Positions 6,901 to 9,272 of a stretch of DNA of 9,272 nt are shown here, one piece after another. Location of the stretch: the NCBI GenBank assembly GCA_029934695.1, contig JAOZLU010000251.1:1-9272 (forward strand), given 5' to 3'. A program made the position numbers and the translations under genes. Each line of letters starts with the position of its first letter. Position 1 is the stretch's first letter. Source of the stretch: Desulfobacterales bacterium (GTDB lineage Bacteria > Desulfobacterota > Desulfobacteria > Desulfobacterales > 4be13). Under the pieces are notes generated by a model. It searched no databases. It was given only the letters and a program-made list of their open reading frames with translations, and was not told where the DNA came from.

Positions 6901-9272
6901 CTGTGACGGAGACGGAGGCCCCGCTGTTCTGGCGAAAATCCTGATTGCATATACCGCCGCCTTTGACACTGCCGGGAATTTTTACATCTCCCAGTTATTC
7001 GGCAATGCCGGGGAAACAGACCTTGTCAGAAAAGTGGACACGGCAGGCATCATCAGCACTGTGGCCGGAAGCGGGACAGCGGGTTATGACGGTGACAGCG
7101 GACCTGCCACCCTGGCCCGGCTGAAGCATCCGAGAAATCTGGCCATAGGGCCTGACGGCAACCTTTATATTTCTGACTTCTACAACAGTCGGATCCGCAA
7201 GGTGTCTTCCGGCCCCGTCTTTGCCGATGAGAACGGCCTGGGATATGTGATCTCCGATGCGGGACGGCACACAGAGACCACTGATCTGAACACCGGCGTT
7301 GTGCTGAGAGAATTCGGGTATGACGGGGAGGGAAGGCTTGTGAGCATCACCGATCCCCGCTCTGCGGAACCCCGTGTGACCGCCATAGAGCGGGACGGAA
7401 ACGGCGTGCCCACGGCGATCATCTCGCCGGACGGGCTGAGAACGGACCTGGTCATTGACGGGAACAGCCAGCTTACCCGTGTCACCTGGCCGGGAAGCAC
7501 CAGCCCGTTTATATTGGAGTACGAAGACAATGACGGCCTGCTCACGAAGAAGACCGAGCCGGAGGGAAATGTTTTCACGCATGTCTTTGATGCGACCGGA
7601 CGGGTGGAATACACGACGGATCAGGAGGGCGGACGCTGGGAGTTCACCCGGGTTGCGGATGCGGACGGTGCCATTGTTTATGAGACAAAGGTGCATGTCG
7701 GAGATGACGTGTATAATGCCACATCTTACACTGACCACACTTATTCCCACGGCTTCTACAAGTCTGACATCATCGGACCGACAGGCGCTGAGACAGAATT
7801 CACACGGTCGGCAGACGGTCTGAGCGCGACAAAGAAACTGCCCTGCGGCTCGGATCTGGCATTTGAATATGACACGGATCCGAAGTGGCAGACAAAGTTC
7901 GTGAAAAAGATGACGCAGACAGCGCCGTCGGGGTTGACAAAGATCGTGGAAAGGGGTAAGAGCTATGAGGATACTGACTCGGACGGCTCCCCGGATGTCA
8001 TCACCGAAACCGTGACGGTGAACGAGGCGGGGACGACGACCTTCGTGCATGATATCGCCCTGGCGAAAAAGACCGTCACCTCCCCGGAGGGCAGGAGCGT
8101 GGTCACGGAATACGATCCCGCCACGCTGCTGACGTCGAAGGTGAGTGTCTCCGGTCTGCATGACACGGTTTACGGGTATGACACAGAGGGACGTCCGGAG
8201 ACAGTCACGACCGGCACACGGCAGAGCGTGTTCGCCTATGACACCCGGGGGAATCTTGCCTCGGTGACCGATCCGGAGGAAAATGTTGTCACTTATGATT
8301 ACGACGACATCGGACGGGTCACGGCGGTTCACCGCCCGGATATCACGGACACGGGGAATGAGACGGTCATCGCATTCGACTACGATGAGAACGGCAATAT
8401 GACCGTGCTTACCAATCCCTCGGTCGTTGATCACGGGTTCGGTTTCAACAATGTGAACCTGAACAGCTCATACACCACGCCCATGAGCGGGGATTACTCT
8501 TATGTGTATGACAAGGCCCGCCGGCTCACGCAGAAGAACTTTCCCTCGGGTGCGTGGATCAGGTATGATTACGATCCTGCAAAACTCGGCAGCATTGAGA
8601 CCTCCGAGGGGGATGCCGTCAGTTTCGCATACTCCTCATGCGGGGCAAAGGTTGAATCGGTCAGCAGGGACGGTGAGCAGATCGGTTACGGATATGACGG
8701 AAGCCTCGTCACATCCGAAACCCTGACCGGCACACTGGCTCAGACGCTCTCATACACTTACAGCAGCGACTTTGCTGTTCAAAACCTCACTTATGCGGGT
8801 GAGACCCGCACTTACGGCTATGACAATGACGGCCTGCTCACCGCATCCGGAGACCTCACCGTCACCCGCAACGCCGGAAACGGCCTGCCCGAATCTGTGA
8901 CCGGAGGGCCTCTGAGCCTGAGCCGGGGCTTCAGCCCTTACGGCGAGACGGACACCGAGAGCTTCTCGGTAAACGGAACGGAGCTTTTCTCATGGTCTCT
9001 CATGAGGGATGACAACGGCAGGATCACGGATAAAACCGAGAATCTCAGCGACGGCACGACAGCGAATTATGAGTATGACTATGATGCTGTCGGGCGGCTG
9101 CTGACCGTCACGAGGGACGAAGCCGTTGTTGAAAGTTATCAGTATGACACCCGGCCTTACGGCATCCGTACTTATGAGGAAAGATACGGCGTCGGCAGAT
9201 TGCTGAGGTACAATGACGAGGACAATCTGCTCGAAGCAGGCGACACGGATTATCAGCATGATGCGGACGGGT
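869..9272 (+). CDS. giant secreted teneurin-like RHS/YD-repeat protein (3' end outside the window)
   Basis: The frame is open for 2801 codons from ATG 869 to the window edge and no stop is reached. Domain order in residues: signal peptide 1-42, beta-helix 45-406, Fn3 415-502, beta-helix 509-870, Fn3 877-965, beta domain 968-1067, Ig-like pair 1070-1224, TTR-like 1256-1338, spacer with Asp-rich calcium-binding stretch 1339-1571, FN-plug-like 1572-1757, six NHL repeats 1761-2113, YD repeats 2117 onward. The product is expected to be exported by Sec and to act at or beyond the cell surface. By family knowledge, YD shells form a hollow container, often around a C-terminal toxin or effector. The shell's RHS core and C-terminal domain are missing here, so adhesin, contact-dependent toxin and other roles cannot be told apart. 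The gene has no neighbour in the window. No frameshift was seen, and all domains are in one frame. Confidence 0.95.
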   Translation, partial: MGHRIRSFFDIFQKQCTRQTFMSAVIFLAIFSILPICGVADADTCAVTNNNDAGPGSLRQCVLDAENGSVITFSDGHIITLDSRLVIEKDLTVDAGESAVTLQADATPGTAGHGLLTVSQDAAVTIKNMTLRHGRGTMSSATIRSDGTLTLEDCTVTENHAPLGYDHPGIANTGTLTIVRSVLSDHADGRAVIVNTGPSAVLTVRDSTFRDNGIPGIRNSDGGSVSLSGCTFVNNHTSGCSPCVQMWNGGGTLTADNCTFSGNSTSYEYGGAAVYLANSGDPAAVLTNCTITGNTASGTWGRSAIARYSGSVTVTSSIIAGTCHSAVTGTYSYFDPAKSGTGNLSSADGDPGVGEPADNGGPALTCALSPESVCIDAGTGVALSRDQRGYPRDSGNGADMGAFEFQTGPAGDAGPPTVPENLTAEGVADDHIRLAWDASSDNVPVSGCRIFRDSEFVAEVTDTYYDDTGLTPLTTYSYTVSACDAAGNCSEQSDPVSVALTDGTLTHVCVVTDGDDAGPGSLRQCLLDAENGSLITFSDDHIITLDSKITIGKYLTVDAEGFAVTLQADAMPGVAGHGLLTVSRDAAVTIKNMTLRHGRGTMASAAIQSDGTLTLEDCVVTENHAPLGYDYPGIANTGTLTIVRSVLSDHADGRAVIVNIGPSAVLTARDSTFRDNGIPGIRNSDGGSVSLSGCTFVNNHTSGCSPCVQMWNGGGTLTADNCTFSGNSTSYEYGGAAVYLANSGDPAAVLTNCTITGNTASGTWGRSAIARYSGSVTVTSSIIAGTCHSAVTGTYSYFDPAKSGTGNLSSADGDPGVGEPADNGGPALTCALSPESVCIDAGTGVALSQDQRGFPRDSGNGVDMGAFEVQAGPDIVPPTVPQNLTAEEIPVISGYQVSLSWDASSDNVAVAGYDVFCGDTVLNGPLTDTSYTHGTETPGDCVYTVEAYDAAGNRSGKSAPVSVTPGNVAPSITVSAEPGAENHTFIIRWSDDDPDDNAQISLYYDTDSAGNDGILIVSGLEEDDETDEHAWDTADVPAGEYHVYAIIDDGSNDPVFAYSTGTVTVTVPAPEIVTFTAEPQTVTAGEPATLTWEVASADTVSIDQGIGAVGLNGTTTVQPAETVTYTLTAEGPGGTVSAQAAVTANIPSGPVTLTASPETVQKGGSFTLSWTFSDVQSAYIDKGVGTVTENGSRNVFPDHTETYTITVSGDDGPVTAEATVTVTGNPAPQPEGSFGRQYEDLIPSDAVVESYEPERFSVITGLVHDMNGAPLPDVKVTVHAHPEYGTVLTDAGGRFSIPVEGGAAMKVIFRKAGLIFAQRQVHVPWNDVAVTETLRLIPEDTAATTVTFDGNPDTVITHQSTPVTDEFGTRSATLVFQGDNQAYLTDENGNDVREVTTITARATEYATPESMPAKLPPTPAYTYCTELSADGVERIRFEKPVAVWVDNFLGFEVGEAVPSGYYDRDRGVWVPSENGRVVRLLDTDEDGVTDALDADGDGSPDDLDGDGSLSDEVTGLDDPQRYAPNAEFWRVEVTHFTPWDFNWCSFFSLLDMLTHGAPSADEQCDEDCEVEEGSYVEARSRIFHEDIPVPGTDLTLHYASNRAEGYKSVITVPASGISVPDSVKRIIVRVEVAGRTLEQVLDPLPGQTAELVWDGLDFLGRPVREAVTARIGIGFVYDSVYLKSGYLAMSFGHFGTEKTEVPTRDEVISWQRSELEINRTPAKADTLADGWTLSAHHFMSLGDTSVLYRGDGSLNRNSMSIITTVAGNGESGWGTDEIPATEDYVSYPASVAFDAEGNLYIASQVRPAIRKVDTDGIITTIAGGPYGHSDEDGIPAENARLWSPADIASDTLGNLYIADGGLDGDGSYRVRKIDTDGIITTVAGNGLPGRTDDPGDGLPATEVSISPTSVAADAFGNIYIGEDRLVSRDGNTDDPVFRVRRVDTAGIITTVAGTGEKGPGSDNIPATESELLKSGNIALDASGNLYISDIGRIRKVNPAGVITTVAGNGYGCDGDGGPAVLAKILIAYTAAFDTAGNFYISQLFGNAGETDLVRKVDTAGIISTVAGSGTAGYDGDSGPATLARLKHPRNLAIGPDGNLYISDFYNSRIRKVSSGPVFADENGLGYVISDAGRHTETTDLNTGVVLREFGYDGEGRLVSITDPRSAEPRVTAIERDGNGVPTAIISPDGLRTDLVIDGNSQLTRVTWPGSTSPFILEYEDNDGLLTKKTEPEGNVFTHVFDATGRVEYTTDQEGGRWEFTRVADADGAIVYETKVHVGDDVYNATSYTDHTYSHGFYKSDIIGPTGAETEFTRSADGLSATKKLPCGSDLAFEYDTDPKWQTKFVKKMTQTAPSGLTKIVERGKSYEDTDSDGSPDVITETVTVNEAGTTTFVHDIALAKKTVTSPEGRSVVTEYDPATLLTSKVSVSGLHDTVYGYDTEGRPETVTTGTRQSVFAYDTRGNLASVTDPEENVVTYDYDDIGRVTAVHRPDITDTGNETVIAFDYDENGNMTVLTNPSVVDHGFGFNNVNLNSSYTTPMSGDYSYVYDKARRLTQKNFPSGAWIRYDYDPAKLGSIETSEGDAVSFAYSSCGAKVESVSRDGEQIGYGYDGSLVTSETLTGTLAQTLSYTYSSDFAVQNLTYAGETRTYGYDNDGLLTASGDLTVTRNAGNGLPESVTGGPLSLSRGFSPYGETDTESFSVNGTELFSWSLMRDDNGRITDKTENLSDGTTANYEYDYDAVGRLLTVTRDEAVVESYQYDTRPYGIRTYEERYGVGRLLRYNDEDNLLEAGDTDYQHDADG
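1001..2392 (+). repeat. tandem module copy A: beta-helix with choice-of-anchor-Q ending plus Fn3
   Basis: This covers residues 45-508. It opens with a D-A-G-P-G-S-L-R-Q motif (residues 52-60), typical of the first strand of bacterial right-handed beta-helix proteins. Short turns rich in Asn, Thr and Gly follow (for example NCTFSGN and NCTITGN). The helix closes with DNGGP, then IDAG, DQRG and GADMGAFE (397-404), the pattern of the choice-of-anchor-Q region. The Fn3 domain at 415-502 has PPTVPENLTA, WDASSDNV and A-x-D-A-A-G-N, as in Fn3 domains of secreted carbohydrate-binding or surface proteins. The helix carries many cysteines, including a C-S-P-C motif, which is unusual. The same module follows immediately as copy B at an offset of 1392 bases. 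Confidence 0.85.
2393..3763 (+). repeat. tandem module copy B: beta-helix with choice-of-anchor-Q ending plus Fn3
   Basis: This covers residues 509-965. It aligns to copy A without indels at +1392 bases (464 codons) from 2393 to about 3470, then drifts. The Fn3 part begins at 877 (PPTVPQNLTA) and is two residues earlier relative to copy A. From 2897 to 3405 it is base-for-base identical to 1505-2013. By eye, the stretch before that has about 50 substitutions in the first 240 bases and about 20 in the next 260. The choice-of-anchor-Q ending is G-V-D-M-G-A-F-E at 861-868. The function should match copy A: a rigid solenoid stalk or ligand-binding surface. Confidence 0.85.
3770..4069 (+). other. 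beta-sandwich domain with DDDPDD and IIDDG motifs
   Basis: Residues 968-1067. It contains W-S-D-D-D-P-D-D-N-A, L-Y-Y-D-T-D, H-A-W-D-T-A and the ending VYAIIDDG. This arrangement recurs in large secreted bacterial proteins next to Fn3 and Ig-like domains and probably forms one beta-sandwich. The clustered Asp residues suggest calcium binding. I know no specific ligand. Confidence 0.55.
4076..4540 (+). other. two consecutive bacterial Ig-like domains
   Basis: Residues 1070-1145 and 1150-1224 are related to each other. Each has F/L-T-A-x-P-x-T-V, a G-E/G-S-x-x-L-T/S-W strand, an S/A-x-I-D-x-G-[IV]-G core, a T-x-T-Y-T-[LI]-T strand and an A-x-V-T end. Such tandem domains serve as spacers or adhesive arms in surface proteins. 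Here they link the beta-helix half to the teneurin-like half. Confidence 0.65.
4634..4882 (+). other. TTR / carboxypeptidase-regulatory-like domain, first module of the teneurin-like core
   Basis: Residues 1256-1338. The pattern is ITGLVHDMNGAPLPDVKVTV, then P-E-Y-G-T-V-L-T-D-A-G-G-R-F, then G-G and I-F-R-K-A, ending in V-P-W-N and T-L-R-L. The start (G-x-V, G-x-P-L-x-x-V) and the turn (T-D-x-G-x-F) are standard for carboxypeptidase-regulatory/CnaB-like seven-stranded domains. The later P-W and T-L elements also match, in order, what I remember of the TTR domain of animal teneurins. It probably packs against the plug that follows. Confidence 0.7.
4883..5581 (+). other. spacer with beta domain and Asp-rich calcium-binding segment
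   Basis: Residues 1339-1571. The first part is beta-rich and includes VAVWVDNFLGFEVGEAVPSG, then Y-Y-D-R-D-R-G-V-W near 1461-1469. This arrangement is familiar from bacterial RHS proteins that carry NHL repeats. Residues 1482-1507 (5312-5389) hold repeated D-x-D-x-D-G units, 11 Asp in 26 residues, like thrombospondin type 3 or dockerin-type calcium loops. WRVEVTHFTPWDFNW (from 1529) and a C-D-E-D-C pair follow and lead into the plug. Animal teneurins have only a short linker here. Confidence 0.6.
5582..6139 (+). other. FN-plug-like domain of the RHS shell
   Basis: Residues 1572-1757. The key motifs are I-P-V-P-G-T-D-L-x-L-H-Y (ending near 1598), S-N-R-A-E-G-Y-K-S-V (1601-1609 region), V-W-D-G-L-D near 1652, G-W-T-L-S-A-H-H near 1730-1737 and L-Y-R-G-D-G at 1747-1752. 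All five correspond in order to the teneurin segment that plugs the YD shell and joins it to the NHL propeller. In that family the domain closes the open end of the barrel. An internal disulfide is possible upstream through C-D-E-D-C. Confidence 0.7.
6149..7207 (+). other. six-repeat NHL beta-propeller
   Basis: Residues 1761-2113. Six repeats each pair an I-I-T-T-V-A-G-x-G strand with a G-N-L-Y-I-x-D strand and an R-K-V-D/N element: EGNLYIAS, LGNLYIAD, FGNIYIGE, SGNLYISD, GNFYISQ and GNLYISD. Six repeats fit a closed six-bladed propeller. At the DNA level the segment for IITTVAG is unusually conserved between blades (for example near 6317, 6499, 6706, 6870 and 7046), consistent with expansion by internal duplication. 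In RHS proteins and teneurins the propeller sits beside the shell and is a likely protein-binding site. Confidence 0.85.
7217..9272 (+). other. YD-repeat shell (incomplete at its C-terminal end)
   Basis: Residues 2117-2801. Clear YD units include FGYDGEGRLVSITDP (Tyr 2151), FAYDTRGNLASVTDP (Tyr 2457), TYDYDDIGRVTAV, FDYDENGNMTVLTNP (Tyr 2505), YGYDNDGLLTASGDL and YEYDYDAVGRLLTV. The end of the window, RYNDEDNLLEAGDTDYQHDA, matches a late part of the teneurin YD shell. The RHS core (with its expected Y-L-W-x-G-x-T-x-L-L-A-V motif), any autoproteolytic DPxG-type site and the variable C-terminal domain must therefore lie beyond 9272. The shell is expected to be a spiral beta-barrel enclosing a cavity. 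Confidence 0.9.

Noticed and set aside
6995..8434. Long open frame on the - strand (479 codons) opposite the NHL/YD region.
   Set aside because: It lies wholly opposite a frame with clear NHL and YD motifs. Its translation shows no recognisable domain, and such antisense frames are common opposite GC-rich genes.

Overview
The window holds one very large protein-coding gene on the + strand, preceded by about 870 bases of AT-richer, hairpin-rich non-coding DNA. The gene starts at 869 and is still open at 9272, giving at least 2801 codons with no stop. Its product is a predicted exported, multidomain surface or secreted protein of the RHS/YD-repeat class. The GC-rich coding style, the Sec-type signal peptide, the choice-of-anchor-Q beta-helix modules and the calcium-binding Asp repeats suggest a Gram-negative environmental bacterium. 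A Desulfobacterota-type genome is my low-confidence guess; nothing here fixes the taxon.

Layout. (1) Positions 1-209: a 39-bp tandem repeat array that runs in from the left edge. (2) About 205-270: a short + strand remnant reading EYLWQGLTRLLAV, which looks like the RHS core of a second, broken rhs gene. (3) About 271-868: no convincing gene, but several inverted repeats, including a strong 58-base hairpin at 760-817. There is also a Shine-Dalgarno followed by a 5-codon ORF near 700, and the real ribosome-binding site at 859-863. (4) 869-9272: the giant gene.

Protein architecture, in residues: signal peptide 1-42; beta-helix with choice-of-anchor-Q ending 45-406; Fn3 415-502; second beta-helix 509-870; second Fn3 877-965; a DPDD-type beta domain 968-1067; two Ig-like domains 1070-1224; transthyretin/carboxypeptidase-regulatory-like (TTR) domain 1256-1338; spacer with an Asp-rich calcium-binding segment 1482-1507; FN-plug-like domain 1572-1757; six NHL repeats 1761-2113; YD shell from 2117 to the window edge. 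The last four recognisable modules come in the same order as the extracellular core of animal teneurins (TTR, FN-plug, NHL propeller, YD shell). Motif-level matches run through all of them.

The two beta-helix plus Fn3 modules are a tandem duplication with a 1392-base offset. Inside it, 509 bases are identical between copies although the flanks have diverged strongly, which points to recent gene conversion. The YD shell is cut before the RHS core and the variable C-terminal domain, so the effector or toxin part, if any, lies beyond 9272. By family knowledge the YD shell is expected to form a hollow container, the NHL propeller and plug to cap it, and the N-terminal modules to act as a stalk or adhesin.
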